Shown here piece after piece: positions 53,588-64,000 of a DNA stretch of 64,000 bases. A program made the translations under genes and the position numbers. The notes beneath the pieces are model-generated. The model was not told the DNA's origin. It ran no database searches and saw nothing but the letters and a program-made list of their open reading frames with translations. This DNA comes from Pseudomonas sp. Ant30-3 (lineage in GTDB: Bacteria; Pseudomonadota; Gammaproteobacteria; Pseudomonadales; Pseudomonadaceae): contig NZ_JMCL01000007.1 in NCBI RefSeq assembly GCF_000690905.1, positions 62,001 through 126,000 on the forward strand, read 5' to 3'. Every line of letters starts with the position of its first letter. Within the stretch, counting starts at the first letter, position 1.

Positions 53588-54532
53588 TCAGCGAAGATCC
53601 AGCTGCCTCCGATACGGTAAATCCGGGCCAGTCTTGCTGCAGGTCAGCGCCGCCGCCTGCACGGCAAACTTCAGCATCGCGTCGATTTGCTCGCGGCTCA
53701 ACTGACCCACGCCCTCAATCGAATCCAGTTCATGCTCGGTCAGCCAGGTAATCAGCGCCGCCTGAAACGTATCGCCGGCGCCCACGGTGTCAGCCATCTT
53801 CACGGCGCACGCCGGCACCGACCATGAACCGTGCTGACGGCTGAACACTGTCGCGCCGTCGCCACCGCGGGTCAGAAACACCAACTGACAGCGCTGCTGC
53901 AGCCAGCCTTCGATAACCCGCTGAGGATCCTGCTCCGGATACAACAGGCTCAAATCCTCATCGCTGACTTTGATCAAGTCTGCGAGAGCCACCAACGTGG
54001 CCACGCGGGAACGCCATAGCTCGATGTTTGGTTCCGGATTGAGGCGCACATTCGGGTCGAGGCTGATCAGGCGCTTGCCACTCTCACGTTGCACCAAGGC
54101 TAGCAAGGTGTCGGCGATCGGTTGCACCACCAGCGAAAACGAGCCGATATGCAGGCCCCGCACTTCCGGGCCCAACGACGGCAGGTGTTCCGGTTTCAAC
54201 TGCCGATCCGCGCAGCCTTCGCCGCGGAAACTGTAGTGCGGCGAGCCATTGGCGCCGACTGCAACCATCGCCAGAGTAGTGGGCGCTGCGAAGTCGATGA
54301 GGTAATCCGGACGCACGCCTTCTTCCTGCAACACTTGCTGCAAGCGCCGGCCCAGGTAGTCCGTAGACAGCCCGGCAAACAGCGCCGCGTCCACGCCCAG
54401 GCGGCGCAAACCGACCGCCACGTTGAACGGCGAGCCACCGGCAATCGCCTTGAAATTGATTTTTGAAGCCAGCCCGCTGGCGTCGTCTTCACTGAAAAAA
54501 TCGAACAGCGCTTCGCCACACACCAGATACAT
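53588..54532 (-). CDS. mtlZ: Fructokinase MtlZ
   Basis: A PfkB-family sugar kinase of 314 residues, phosphorylating the fructose made from mannitol by MtlD. It starts MYLVCGEALFDFF, with the PfkB signature GGSPFNVAVGLRRLG at about 36-50. The C-terminal ATP/catalytic motif DTVGAGDTFQAAL (about 253-265) contains the base Asp in GAGD. I chose the ATG at 54532, where family members begin; the longer frame to 54604 overlaps mtlY. It is the last gene of the mtl operon, 13 bases after mtlY. Confidence 0.92.
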   Translation of the reverse strand: MYLVCGEALFDFFSEDDASGLASKINFKAIAGGSPFNVAVGLRRLGVDAALFAGLSTDYLGRRLQQVLQEEGVRPDYLIDFAAPTTLAMVAVGANGSPHYSFRGEGCADRQLKPEHLPSLGPEVRGLHIGSFSLVVQPIADTLLALVQRESGKRLISLDPNVRLNPEPNIELWRSRVATLVALADLIKVSDEDLSLLYPEQDPQRVIEGWLQQRCQLVFLTRGGDGATVFSRQHGSWSVPACAVKMADTVGAGDTFQAALITWLTEHELDSIEGVGQLSREQIDAMLKFAVQAAALTCSKTGPDLPYRRQLDLR

Positions 54533-54545
54533 AATTGCTCGCTCT

Positions 54546-56042
<1,497 letters not shown>

Positions 56043-56082
56043 GGTGAATCCTTGGAGTGTCAGGTCAATCTGGGTGAAGCCA

Positions 56083-56174
56083 ATCGCGAGCAGGCTCACT
56101 CCCACATTGGATTTCGGTGGGCACGGACTTTGGGTACGACTTCGATCCCATGTGGAAGCGAGCCTGCTCGCGAT
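56083..56174. repeat. REPIN in the mtlD-mtlY gap
   Basis: Arms at 56083-56106 and 56150-56174 of the GTGGGAGCGAGCCTGCTCGCGAT family have two mismatches. The element fills the 136-base gap inside the mtl operon. In transcripts it would form a hairpin after mtlD and could alter the ratio of upstream to downstream message. Confidence 0.85.
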
Positions 56175-56178
56175 AACG

Positions 56179-57651
56179 CTAAGCCAGCACCCGCTCCAGC
56201 GTCCGTGTCACCCCAACCTCACGCAAGCTGTTACAGCACCACTCAAAAGCCGCGACGAACTCTGCTGATTGTGGAATGGCCGTGCCGAAAATCTCCTCAA
56301 CCCCCAGCAATCGTTGGGTAATCAACGCATCATCGGCCACCATCGCCTGGCAAAATGCTGCGCGTGGATCCGGGACGGTGTAGGTAACGCCATTCTCATC
56401 CACGCCCTTCAAATAAAGCGCCCACGCCGCCACCACCAACGCCGCGCGCCGGGTCTCACGGCCATCGGCAATCAGCCGGTTGATCGTCGGTACGGTAAAT
56501 TTGGGAAACTTCGATGAGCCGTCCGAGCACACGCGCTCCAGCTGATCGGCAATCGCCTGATTGGAGAAACGCGCCACCAGGGTGTTCTTGTATTCCGTGA
56601 GGTCGATTCCCGGCACAGGCGACAATTGCGGCGTCACGTCCAGGTCCATGTACGCGCGCATGTAGCGCACAAACAATGGGTCGTTCATGGTCTCGTGGAC
56701 GAATCGATAGCCCTTCAAAAACCCCAGGTACGTCAACGCCAGATGGCTGCCGTTGAGCAATTTGATCTTCATTTCTTCGTACGGCGTGACATCGTCGGTG
56801 AACTGCACGCCGACCTTTTCCCACGCTGGGCGTCTATTGACGAACTTATCTTCCAGCACCCACTGCACGAACGGCTCGCAGACCACCGGCCAGGCATCGT
56901 CGACCGCGTGTTTGTCGGCCAGTTGCAGGCGATGTTGGGTGCTGGTCATCGGCGTGATGCGGTCGACCATCGCATTCGGAAAACTGACGTGGCTGTCGAT
57001 CCAGTCGCGTAACGCCGGATCGCGCAGGCCGGCAAAGGCGAGCAGCGCCTTGCGCGTGACGGCGCCGTTGTGCGGCAGGTTATCGCAGGACATCAGCGTG
57101 AACGCCGGGGTGCCGGCGGCGCGGCGTTTGGCCAAGGCCGCGCAAAGGAAACCGAACACTGTTTTCGGTTGGTCCGGGTGGGCCAGATCGTGCTGGATCT
57201 GCGGCAAGTGCGCCATGAATTCGCCGTTGCTGTCGTCGATGCAATAACCGCCTTCGGTGATGGTCAGCGAGACAATGCGGATCTCGGGACTGGCGAGTTT
57301 GTCGATAAGCGTTGGCGCGCCGTCCTCGGCCAGGAGCATGTCGCGGATCGCGCCGATGACGCGGACTTCGGTGTGGTCGCTGTCACCGAGCTCGAACAGG
57401 GTGAACAGGTAATCCTGCTCGCGCAAATCGTCGCGGGCTCGGCGGTCTTCGGCGCGCAGGCCAACGCCGCAAATCGCCCAGTCGAGGCCTTCGCCGGTGT
57501 TCATCAAGGCGTCGGTGTAATAAGCCTGATGGGCGCGGTGGAAACCGCCGACGCCGATGTGCGCGATGCCTTGGCGGGTATCGCCGAGGGCGTAGGCGGG
57601 CAGCATCACTTCAGGCGCGAGGTGGTGCAGGTTCAGTTTATTGAGTTTCAT
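56179..57651 (-). CDS. mtlD: Mannitol 2-dehydrogenase MtlD
   Basis: A polyol-specific long-chain dehydrogenase of 490 residues that oxidises D-mannitol to D-fructose with NAD, and also D-sorbitol and D-arabitol. It matches the well-studied P. fluorescens enzyme (493 residues) almost throughout. The N-terminal dinucleotide site is IAHIGVGGFHRAHQAYY. The catalytic Lys, Asn and His lie in EEMKIKLLNGSH, equivalent to Lys295, Asn300 and His303 of that enzyme. The ATG at 57651 gives the known N-terminus MKLNKLNL. It overlaps nothing and follows mtlK by 16 bases. Confidence 0.96.
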   Translation of the reverse strand: MKLNKLNLHHLAPEVMLPAYALGDTRQGIAHIGVGGFHRAHQAYYTDALMNTGEGLDWAICGVGLRAEDRRARDDLREQDYLFTLFELGDSDHTEVRVIGAIRDMLLAEDGAPTLIDKLASPEIRIVSLTITEGGYCIDDSNGEFMAHLPQIQHDLAHPDQPKTVFGFLCAALAKRRAAGTPAFTLMSCDNLPHNGAVTRKALLAFAGLRDPALRDWIDSHVSFPNAMVDRITPMTSTQHRLQLADKHAVDDAWPVVCEPFVQWVLEDKFVNRRPAWEKVGVQFTDDVTPYEEMKIKLLNGSHLALTYLGFLKGYRFVHETMNDPLFVRYMRAYMDLDVTPQLSPVPGIDLTEYKNTLVARFSNQAIADQLERVCSDGSSKFPKFTVPTINRLIADGRETRRAALVVAAWALYLKGVDENGVTYTVPDPRAAFCQAMVADDALITQRLLGVEEIFGTAIPQSAEFVAAFEWCCNSLREVGVTRTLERVLA

Positions 57652-57667
57652 CACAGGCTCTCTGAAA

Positions 57668-58771
57668 TCAGGCAGCAACGCGCAGCGGACGGGTCAGTGC
57701 CACGCCGTCGGCATCGAATAAATGACAGTGTTCGGCGTCCAGGTGCAGGCTCAGGGTTTCCCCGTAACGGCTGGCGAGGTCACCGCGAACGCGCATCGTC
57801 AGCGCTTCGCCGGCGGTGGTGATGACGTGGCAGAAGGTGTCGCTGCCCAGGCGTTCGCTGACGTCGGCGGTGACTTGCAGCGTGCAGTCTCCGGGCTGCG
57901 CCAGTTGCAGATGCTCCGGCCGGATACCCAATGTCACAGCGCCGCCAACACTGAGCGTGGCACCGCTCAACGGCAGGGTGATGCGCGTGCCGGCGTCCAG
58001 CTGGACTTCGCAGTGCTGGCTGTCGACGCGGGTGAGTGTGCCTTTGAGGAAGCCCATTTTCGGCGTGCCGAGGAAGCCCGCGACAAACAGGTTGGCCGGT
58101 TGGTGGTAGAGGTCGAGTGGCGAGCCGACCTGTTCGATTTTGCCGCCGTTCAAGACGACTACTTTGTCGGCCATGGTCATCGCTTCGACCTGATCGTGGG
58201 TCACGTAGATCATGGTGGCCTGCAGGTCTTTGTGCAGGCGCAACAGCTCCAGGCGCATTTGCACGCGCAACGCTGCGTCGAGGTTGGACAGCGGTTCATC
58301 GAACAGGAAGATTTTCGGATTGCGCACGATGGCCCGACCGATCGCGACGCGCTGGCGCTGGCCCCCGGAGAGCTGTTTAGGCTTGCGTTCAAGCATCGGG
58401 CCGAGTTCGAGAATGCGCGCCGCTTCGCCGACTTTTTTCTCGACTTCGGCTTTGGGCACGCCCGCCAGATCGAGCGCGAACGACATGTTTTTGCGCACGC
58501 TCATGTGCGGGTACAGGGCGTAGGTCTGAAACACCATCGCCAGATCGCGCTTGGCCGGGCTGACTTCGGTGATGTCGCGGCCATCGAGCTCAATGGTGCC
58601 GCCGCTGACTTCTTCCAGACCGGCGATCAGGCGCAGCAGGGTGGATTTGCCGCAGCCAGAAGGACCGACGAAGACCACGAATTCCTTGTCGTTCACTTCC
58701 AGGTCGATGCCTTTGATGATGGAAAAGCCTTCGAAGCCTTTTTGCAGATTCTTGATTTTCAGGTTGGCCAT
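57668..58771 (-). CDS. mtlK: Polyol ABC transporter ATP-binding protein MtlK
   Basis: A MalK-type ATPase of 367 residues that powers mannitol/sorbitol/arabitol uptake. It has Walker [10 protein letters not shown] (about 37-45), the Q loop in [10 protein letters not shown], signature [14 protein letters not shown], Walker [13 protein letters not shown] and the switch His in [11 protein letters not shown]-terminal TOBE domain (about 235-365) includes [17 protein letters not shown] nine bases before the ATG at 58771 supports the start; the frame extends further up through REPIN DNA. Confidence 0.95.
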   Translation of the reverse strand: MANLKIKNLQKGFEGFSIIKGIDLEVNDKEFVVFVGPSGCGKSTLLRLIAGLEEVSGGTIELDGRDITEVSPAKRDLAMVFQTYALYPHMSVRKNMSFALDLAGVPKAEVEKKVGEAARILELGPMLERKPKQLSGGQRQRVAIGRAIVRNPKIFLFDEPLSNLDAALRVQMRLELLRLHKDLQATMIYVTHDQVEAMTMADKVVVLNGGKIEQVGSPLDLYHQPANLFVAGFLGTPKMGFLKGTLTRVDSQHCEVQLDAGTRITLPLSGATLSVGGAVTLGIRPEHLQLAQPGDCTLQVTADVSERLGSDTFCHVITTAGEALTMRVRGDLASRYGETLSLHLDAEHCHLFDADGVALTRPLRVAA

Positions 58772-58806
58772 GATCATGGGCCTCCGCATGCTGTTATTCG
58801 ATTGAA

Positions 58807-58900
58807 CCTGTGGGAGCGAGCCTGCTCGCGATGACGGCCTGACATTCATTATTGATGTCGACTGACCCACCGCTATCGCGAGCAGGCTCGCTCCCACAGG
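58807..58900. repeat. REPIN between mtlG and mtlK
   Basis: Perfect 26-base arms at 58807-58832 and 58875-58900 of the GTGGGAGCGAGCCTGCTCGCGAT family lie in the 160-base gap between mtlG and mtlK. The element is inside the operon. Confidence 0.88.
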
Positions 58901-58931
58901 GATTCGCATTGAGTCAGGAGTACGGGGGAAT

Positions 58932-59762
58932 TCATTTCACCGCACCAAACGACAACCCGCGCACCAGCTGTTTCTGGCTGATCCAGCCGAAAATCAGAAT
59001 CGGTGCGCACGCCAGCGTCGACACCGCCGACAACTTGGCCCAGAACAATCCTTCAGGACTTGAATACGAGGCGATCAACGCGGTCAGTGGCGCCGCTTTC
59101 GACGAGGTCAGGTTCAGCGACCAGAACGCCTCGTTCCAGCACAGAATCAACGACAGCAACACCGTGGAGGCCAGGCCGCCCTTGGCGATCGGTAGCAACA
59201 CGCGGACCATTTCCTGCCACAGCGTCGCACCGTCCAGCCGCGCCGCTTCGAGGATGTCCTTGGGGATGTCCTTGAAGTAGGTGTAAATCATCCAGACCAC
59301 GATCGGCAGGTTGATCAGCGTGTAGATCACGATCAGCGCTATACGCGTATCGAGCAGACCAAAACTCTTGGCCAGCAGGTAGATCGGCATCAGCACGCCC
59401 ACCGGCGGCAGCATTTTGGTCGAGAGCATCCACAGCAGCGTGCCCTTGGTGCGCTGGGTTTCGTAGAACGCCATCGAGTAGGCCGCTGGCACCGCGATCA
59501 GCAGGCACAGTGCCGTGGCGCTGAAGGAAATCACCACCGAATTCCAGGCGAAGCTGAAGTAATCGCTGCGCTCGTTGATGTGCAGGTAGTTTTCCAGCGT
59601 CGGCGTGAAGACGAACTGCGGCGGCGTGGCGAAGGCGTCGATCTCGGTCTTGAAACTGGTCAGCACCATCCAGAAAATCGGAAAGAAAATCAGGATCGCA
59701 ATCGCCCAGGCGAGGGTGCCCAGCAACAGGCTTTGCAAACGACGGGATTGTTGAAGAGTCAT
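58932..59762 (-). CDS. mtlG: Polyol ABC transporter permease MtlG
   Basis: A MalG-type inner-membrane permease of 276 residues with six predicted helices. The EAA loop that contacts the ATPase reads [20 protein letters not shown] (about 185-204). The C-terminus ends [16 protein letters not shown], typical of sugar permeases. The ATG at 59762 lies eight bases after the mtlF stop; the longer frame to 60155 is an artefact overlapping mtlF. Confidence 0.94.
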   Translation of the reverse strand: MTLQQSRRLQSLLLGTLAWAIAILIFFPIFWMVLTSFKTEIDAFATPPQFVFTPTLENYLHINERSDYFSFAWNSVVISFSATALCLLIAVPAAYSMAFYETQRTKGTLLWMLSTKMLPPVGVLMPIYLLAKSFGLLDTRIALIVIYTLINLPIVVWMIYTYFKDIPKDILEAARLDGATLWQEMVRVLLPIAKGGLASTVLLSLILCWNEAFWSLNLTSSKAAPLTALIASYSSPEGLFWAKLSAVSTLACAPILIFGWISQKQLVRGLSFGAVK

Positions 59763-59770
59763 GGCAGGCC

Positions 59771-60697
59771 TCAGGCTTTGTCGGTCAGGTTTTTGCCGAT
59801 CATTCGCACCAGCACGATGGCCGCGATGTTGGCAATCACCACCGCGATCAGGCCCCCGGCAGAGGCCATGCCGACATCGAACTGGACCAGCGCCTGGTTG
59901 TAGATCAGGTAGGCGAGGTTGGTCGAGGCGTATCCGGGGCCGCCGTTGGTTGTGGTAAAAATTTCCGCGAACACCGAGAGCAGGAAGATGGTTTCGATCA
60001 TCACCACTACAGCAATCGGCCGCGCCAGGTGCGGCAGGGTCAGGTGCCAGAAGATTGCGACGGGGCCGGCGCCGTCGAGGCGCGCGGCTTCCTTCTGTTC
60101 CTGATCCAGCGACTGCATAGCGGTCATCAGGATCAGGATCGCGAACGGCAACCATTGCCAGGACACAATGATGATGATCGACAGCAGCGGGTAGTGCGCC
60201 AGCCAGTCCACCGGTTGCGCCCCGAACAGTTTCCAGACGTAGGCGAGAATCCCGGAGACCGGATGGAAGATCAGGTTCTTCCAGATCAGCGCGCCGACGG
60301 TGGGCATGATGAAGAACGGCGAGATCAGCATGACCCGCACGATACCGCGGCCGAGAAACTCACTGGCTTCAAGCAACGCACTGATCAGCACGCCGAGTAC
60401 CACGCTGATTAACAGCACGCTGCCGACCAGCAGCAGGGTGTTGGTGGCGCCGGGCATGAAGCCCGAATCAGTCAGGAAGTACGTGAAGTTCTCCAGCCCG
60501 ACGAACTCGTTTTCACCGGGGTAGAGCAAGTTGTAGCGGATCAGCGAGAAATACACGGTCATGCCCAGCGGCACGATCATCCACAGCAGCAACAACGCCA
60601 CCGAGGGGCTGACCAGAAACCAGCCGGGATTGGCCAACCGACTTTTGCGCACCGGTTGGGGGATGTCCATGTGAGCTTTGGCAGTTGAGGTATTCAT
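59771..60697 (-). CDS. mtlF: Polyol ABC transporter permease MtlF
   Basis: A MalF-type inner-membrane permease of 308 residues with six main helices after a polar N-terminus. The EAA motif reads [20 protein letters not shown] (about 210-229). It pairs with MtlG to form the channel for polyol uptake. The start at 60697 gives MNTSTAKAHMDIPQPVRK. It follows mtlE after a REPIN-containing gap of 143 bases. Confidence 0.94.
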   Translation of the reverse strand: MNTSTAKAHMDIPQPVRKSRLANPGWFLVSPSVALLLLWMIVPLGMTVYFSLIRYNLLYPGENEFVGLENFTYFLTDSGFMPGATNTLLLVGSVLLISVVLGVLISALLEASEFLGRGIVRVMLISPFFIMPTVGALIWKNLIFHPVSGILAYVWKLFGAQPVDWLAHYPLLSIIIIVSWQWLPFAILILMTAMQSLDQEQKEAARLDGAGPVAIFWHLTLPHLARPIAVVVMIETIFLLSVFAEIFTTTNGGPGYASTNLAYLIYNQALVQFDVGMASAGGLIAVVIANIAAIVLVRMIGKNLTDKA

Positions 60698-60738
60698 GGC
60701 GATTAACCGATTGGGAGCAAGAGCAGACCTGCAGCAAG

Positions 60739-60832
60739 CCCTGTAGGAGCCGGCTTGCTGGCGATAGGTGCAACGCCGATCGACAGGTAGACCACGTTAC
60801 CGTTCATCGCCAGCAAGCCGGCTCCTACAGGG
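60739..60832. repeat. REPIN between mtlE and mtlF
   Basis: Perfect 27-base arms at 60739-60765 and 60806-60832 of the TGTAGGAGCCGGCTTGC family, with a 40-base loop. The element follows the binding-protein gene at once, the classic place where a stem-loop keeps the 5' message abundant. Confidence 0.88.
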
Positions 60833-60840
60833 GGTTGGGG

Positions 60841-62151
60841 TTACTTCGGATAACCCGCGCGCTTCATCTCGCGCTCGGTTGTTTGCTGTGCTGCAGTCAG
60901 GGCCTGGTCGACCGTGGTCTGGCCGATCAACGCCGCCGAGAACAACTTGCCGACCTGCGTGCCGACAGCCTGAAACTCCGGAATGGTCACCAACTGAATG
61001 CCGATGTAAGGCACCGGTTTGGCGCTAGGCTTGCTTGGGTCGGCGGCCTTCAACGACTCCAGCGTGACTTTGGCGAACGGCGCGGCATTCATATAAGCCT
61101 CGCTGTAGGTCGAGGCACGGGTGCCCGGCGGCACGTTCGCAATGCCGTCTTTTTCCGCGACCAGTGCGCCGTATTCTTTCGAGGTCGCCCAGGCGCTGAA
61201 GGTTTTCGCCGCGTCCTTGGCTTTGGAACTGGTGGGTATCGCCAGTGCCCAGGAATAGAGCCAGGCCGAGCCTTTGTCAGTGGTTTCATGCGGCGCGAAG
61301 GTAAAGCCGACATGCTCGCTGACTTTGCTTTGGGTCTTGTCGGTCACGAAAGAACCGGCAACGCTGGCATCCACCCAGATTGCGCACTTGCCGCTGTTGA
61401 ACAGCGCCAGGTTTTCGTTGAAGCCGTTACTGGAAGCACCCGGCGGGCCGGATTTCTTCATGGTATCGACATAGAAGTTCAGTGCGTTTTTCCACTCGGG
61501 GCCAGTGAATTCCGGTTTCCATTGCCCGTCGAACCAGCGTGCGCCATAGGCATTGGCGACCGTGGTGATCAGCGCCATGTTCTCGCCCCAGCCGGCCTTG
61601 CCGCGCAGGCAAATGCCGTACTGCTCTTTGTCTTTGTTGGTCAGTTTGCTGGCGAATTCGCTGATTTGCGTCCAGGTCGGGCGCTCTGGCATGGTCAGCC
61701 CGGCCTCTTTGAACAAATCCGTGCGGTAGTAGGTGATCGAGCTTTCAGCGTAGAACGGCAGCGCGTACAGCGAACCCTTGACTGACAGGCCTTCGCGAAC
61801 CGAAGGGAAGACATCGTCGAGCGCGTAGGTTGCCGGCAAATCCTTCATCGGTTCCAGCCAGCCCTTGGCGCCCCACAGTGCAGCTTCGTACATACCGATG
61901 GTCAGCACGTCGAACTGGCCGCCCTGGGTCGCGATGTCGGTTGTCAGGCGCTGACGCAGCACGTTTTCTTCCAGGACCACCCAATTGAGCTTGATCTCCG
62001 GATGCTCGGTCTCGAAGGTTTTCGAGAGTTTTTGCATGCGGATCATGTCGCTGTTGTTGACGGTGGCGATGGTCAGAGTCTGGGCGCCAAGGCTGACGCT
62101 GCTGAGGGTCATGCAGGTGAGGGCGAGCAAAGTTTTTACACAAGGTTGCAT
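60841..62151 (-). CDS. mtlE: Polyol ABC transporter periplasmic binding protein MtlE
   Basis: A solute-binding protein of 436 residues (family 1, MalE-like) with a signal peptide (about 1-23, VSLGAQT). It delivers mannitol, sorbitol or arabitol to MtlFG. Typical segments include HPEIKLNWVVLEENVLRQ, QFDVLTIGMYEAALWG, LPFYAESSITYYRTDLF and NFYVDTMKKSGPPG. The ATG at 62151 has AAGGAG upstream; a TTG one codon earlier is less likely. It is the first gene of the mtl operon. Confidence 0.95.
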   Translation of the reverse strand: MQPCVKTLLALTCMTLSSVSLGAQTLTIATVNNSDMIRMQKLSKTFETEHPEIKLNWVVLEENVLRQRLTTDIATQGGQFDVLTIGMYEAALWGAKGWLEPMKDLPATYALDDVFPSVREGLSVKGSLYALPFYAESSITYYRTDLFKEAGLTMPERPTWTQISEFASKLTNKDKEQYGICLRGKAGWGENMALITTVANAYGARWFDGQWKPEFTGPEWKNALNFYVDTMKKSGPPGASSNGFNENLALFNSGKCAIWVDASVAGSFVTDKTQSKVSEHVGFTFAPHETTDKGSAWLYSWALAIPTSSKAKDAAKTFSAWATSKEYGALVAEKDGIANVPPGTRASTYSEAYMNAAPFAKVTLESLKAADPSKPSAKPVPYIGIQLVTIPEFQAVGTQVGKLFSAALIGQTTVDQALTAAQQTTEREMKRAGYPK

Positions 62152-62466
62152 CAAGCACTCCTTTTCTGCACCGGTGGGTTACAGAAGGACAGTTATTGTT
62201 TTTGTGTCTTCCGAGGGCTGGAAGAATGTGCACTGATTACAGCCTTGATTAGCGGATGAAACAAATCGTCCATCGCACTTCAACCAATACTTTTTTGCAC
62301 TGGGCTGATCTGGCCAGGATTTAATATGCCTCCTGTCGCAGCAGCCGAAGGCTCGGGCCGCGGCCGAAGGTCCGAGGCGAAGCAGTCGCCGGCATTCAAT
62401 TACGACAGGGATCCAGCGCCTGCTGCGCAGGCGGACGCAGCCTTCGGCAGCTGCTACAGGGGGTGA
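62152..62466. promoter_or_regulatory. mtlR-mtlE intergenic control region with REP DNA
   Basis: A gap of 315 bases. The half next to mtlE (62152-62310) is AT-rich and should hold the mtl promoter and MtlR sites. It contains two copies of TGCACTG at 62229-62235 and 62296-62302. The half next to mtlR (about 62331-62460) is a GTAGCAGCTGCCGAAGGCT-family REP with a decayed partner arm (GTCGCAGCAGCCGAAGGCT), which may end the mtlR message. Confidence 0.65.
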
Positions 62467-63372
62467 TCAGTGCTGATTGCGCTCAGTCAGCCGCTGTACT
62501 GCCAAGCGCCGGTAATGCGAAGGCGTCATGCCTTTGAGCTGCTGAAACCGCCTGTTGAAGTTGGAAATATTGTTGAAGCCCGATTCAAAGCACACATCGG
62601 TCACCGGCTTGTCACCATCGGCCAGCAACTCGCAGGACTTGCTGATGCGCAACCGATTGACAAACTCGATAAAGCACCGCCCGGTCGCCTGCTTGAACAC
62701 ACGGCTGAAGTAAGTCGGCTTCATGCCCAGATGCCCGGCGACCTCTTCCAGAGGCAGCTCGCGGGCATAGTGGGCAAAGATGTAATCCACCGCCCGGTTG
62801 GTGCGATCGATATTGTGTTCGTCTGCCAGTTGCGGGGTTGTCGCACCCGACAACAGTTGGTAATCGTCGGATGCAGCCAGCAGCTCCAGCAAAATAAAGA
62901 AGTGCCCGAGCCGGGTCACGCCGCTGGAGTCGGCGATCCGCTGCATCAAATCGGTGGCCTGGCGAATCGTATGTTTGCAGCGAAACTCAATGCCGTACTG
63001 GGCGCGCTCCAGCAGAGGTGCAAGCGATCTCAATTCGGCAAATACCTGATGACCGCCTTCAAACAACTCATCGGTGAAATTCACCAGCATGTCTCGCTTG
63101 GGTACCACTTCATCCTCGGCTACCTGGCTGATCCAGTTGTGCGGGAGGTTGGGGCCGGTGAGGAACAAGGTATCCGGGTAGAAGTTGCCGATGTAATCGC
63201 CAATGAACACCTTGCCGGAGCTGGCGACGATCAAGTGCAACTCGTACTCCTTGTGAAAGTGCCAGCGCACCAGCGGGCACGGGAATCCATGCTGGCGATA
63301 GATGATGGACAACCCGTTGTGGTCGTCCATCAATTCGTAGGAGGGGTCGGTCACTCTGGCCGTTCGGTTCAT
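62467..63372 (-). CDS. mtlR: Mannitol operon activator MtlR (AraC family)
   Basis: A protein of 301 residues. The N-terminal cupin-like sensing domain (about 20-180: VRWHFHKEYELHLIVASSG, FIGDYIGNFYPD) is followed by a C-terminal AraC double helix-turn-helix (about 205-295: PLEEVAGHLGMKPTYFSRVFKQATG and VTDVCFESGFNNISNFNRRFQ). P. fluorescens MtlR activates the mtl operon in response to polyols, and the sequence and position match. It is upstream of mtlE on the same strand but separated by REP DNA, so it probably has its own promoter. Confidence 0.95.
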   Translation of the reverse strand: MNRTARVTDPSYELMDDHNGLSIIYRQHGFPCPLVRWHFHKEYELHLIVASSGKVFIGDYIGNFYPDTLFLTGPNLPHNWISQVAEDEVVPKRDMLVNFTDELFEGGHQVFAELRSLAPLLERAQYGIEFRCKHTIRQATDLMQRIADSSGVTRLGHFFILLELLAASDDYQLLSGATTPQLADEHNIDRTNRAVDYIFAHYARELPLEEVAGHLGMKPTYFSRVFKQATGRCFIEFVNRLRISKSCELLADGDKPVTDVCFESGFNNISNFNRRFQQLKGMTPSHYRRLAVQRLTERNQH

Positions 63373-63451
63373 GTCGGGCTGCTTTTATTGTTATCGCACC
63401 CCGATCATGCCCTTTTCCCGACGCTTTATGCCAGTGCTCAGCCAGCTCGAG

Positions 63452-64000
63452 TCAGGGCCGGGCATGCAGCCTGTCACCGTAAACGGCTTTCATGCTCGTG
63501 GCGCTCCAGCAATATCGAACAAGGTTGGACTCTTCGAAAAAGTCGGTATTGATGATGCTGCAACGCGTGATCCAGTTGCCGGTAGTGCTGAACCAATCGT
63601 TGATATGGTTTTTAATATGTTGAGGCCCGCCGAGCCGGGTATAGGTGGTTGCCGACAGCGACCACAGGAGTGGAGTACTCGGTGTTTCAGCGAGTGTCTT
63701 GACGATAAGTCGCTGCAATTGATCGGTATCGGTAATGCCGCTGCCAGACCATTTGTGTGGAATATTCCGCCAGATGTATTCGCCATCCAGGCCGGGCCTG
63801 GAAACCGCAGAGATGACGACCCTGCGGCGTGAGCTGTCCTGCTTGAGTTGCCCGACCGTCTTGGTCGAGTCGAACCAGGAGATCAAACGCGTCCCGAGCC
63901 GGTTCAGGAGGATCTCGCCAAGCTTTTGATGATTGAACGGTTTATCGCCATCACCCAGTTGATGAAGATCCAGAACGACGAACTCGTTGGTGTTGGCGTC
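63452..64000 (-). CDS. PI-PLC X-domain-like protein, partial (5' end outside window)
   Basis: The last 182 codons of a gene that continues past the window edge. The readable part starts DANTNEFVVLDLHQLGDGDK and goes on with HQKLGEILLNRLGTRLISW, TDTDQLQRLIVKTL, IINTDFFEESNLVRYCWSAT. The VVLDxH-like strand, the following His-rich helix and the C-terminal DFFE..NLV pattern fit phosphatidylinositol-specific phospholipase C X-domain proteins. The catalytic His residues expected nearer the N-terminus are not in the window, so activity cannot be judged. It is encoded upstream of mtlR on the same strand. Confidence 0.62.
   Translation of the reverse strand, partial: DANTNEFVVLDLHQLGDGDKPFNHQKLGEILLNRLGTRLISWFDSTKTVGQLKQDSSRRRVVISAVSRPGLDGEYIWRNIPHKWSGSGITDTDQLQRLIVKTLAETPSTPLLWSLSATTYTRLGGPQHIKNHINDWFSTTGNWITRCSIINTDFFEESNLVRYCWSATSMKAVYGDRLHARP

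Noticed and set aside
57722..58834. A 370-codon plus-strand frame opposite mtlK
   Set aside because: Shadow of mtlK; the real gene has all ABC ATPase motifs.

Overview
The window is chromosomal DNA of a fluorescent Pseudomonas, most likely of the P. fluorescens group. The evidence is a complete mtl mannitol operon with its AraC regulator, a pvdQ pyoverdine acylase gene, DUF1652 and DUF2790 proteins typical of the genus, and many copies of three Pseudomonas REP/REPIN repeat families. No rRNA, tRNA, CRISPR array, transposase, integrase or phage gene was seen. All assignments come from reading the sequence and from remembered family features; no database search was run.

Layout. 0-8 kb: an RstA/RstB-like two-component pair, a dehydrogenase-hydrolase pair, a membrane protein/DUF411 pair and a dCache chemoreceptor with a probable FliA promoter. 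8-13 kb: an unknown protein, a small membrane protein, a Fur-like winged-helix protein, pvdQ (GTG start) and a convergent FecR-type anti-sigma gene. 13-18 kb: a very large dermonecrotic-toxin-like protein ending in a possible zinc-metalloprotease motif. 18-27 kb: dpkA, small proteins, a delta-60 repeat protein, a sigma-54 activator, a pnuC/NadR-kinase NAD-salvage pair and a second chemoreceptor. 27-41 kb: housekeeping and stress genes (uppP, MmcQ-like, LysR/azoR, MFS, ybiT, ku, aldose sugar dehydrogenase, ecotin) plus lpxO, which is broken by a one-base frameshift.

41-53.3 kb is the accessory part and the most interesting: a visibly AT-richer type VI secretion (T6SS) effector island on the minus strand. 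In transcription order it holds vgrG, a DUF4123 adaptor, a 1089-residue putative effector of unrecognised type, and two intact secreted Sel1-repeat proteins (probable immunity). These are followed by two decayed Sel1 paralogues, the 3' remnant of a Tle1-like (DUF2235) phospholipase effector, a truncated DUF2931 gene and one intact DUF2931 lipoprotein. The upstream end is intact and the downstream end decayed, which suggests serial replacement of effector-immunity cassettes behind one vgrG.

53.6-63.4 kb is the mannitol/polyol operon mtlE-F-G-K-D-Y-Z (binding protein, two permeases, ATPase, mannitol 2-dehydrogenase, xylulokinase, fructokinase) with mtlR just upstream on the same strand, and REPINs in several of its gaps. 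The window ends inside a gene resembling PI-PLC X-domain proteins.
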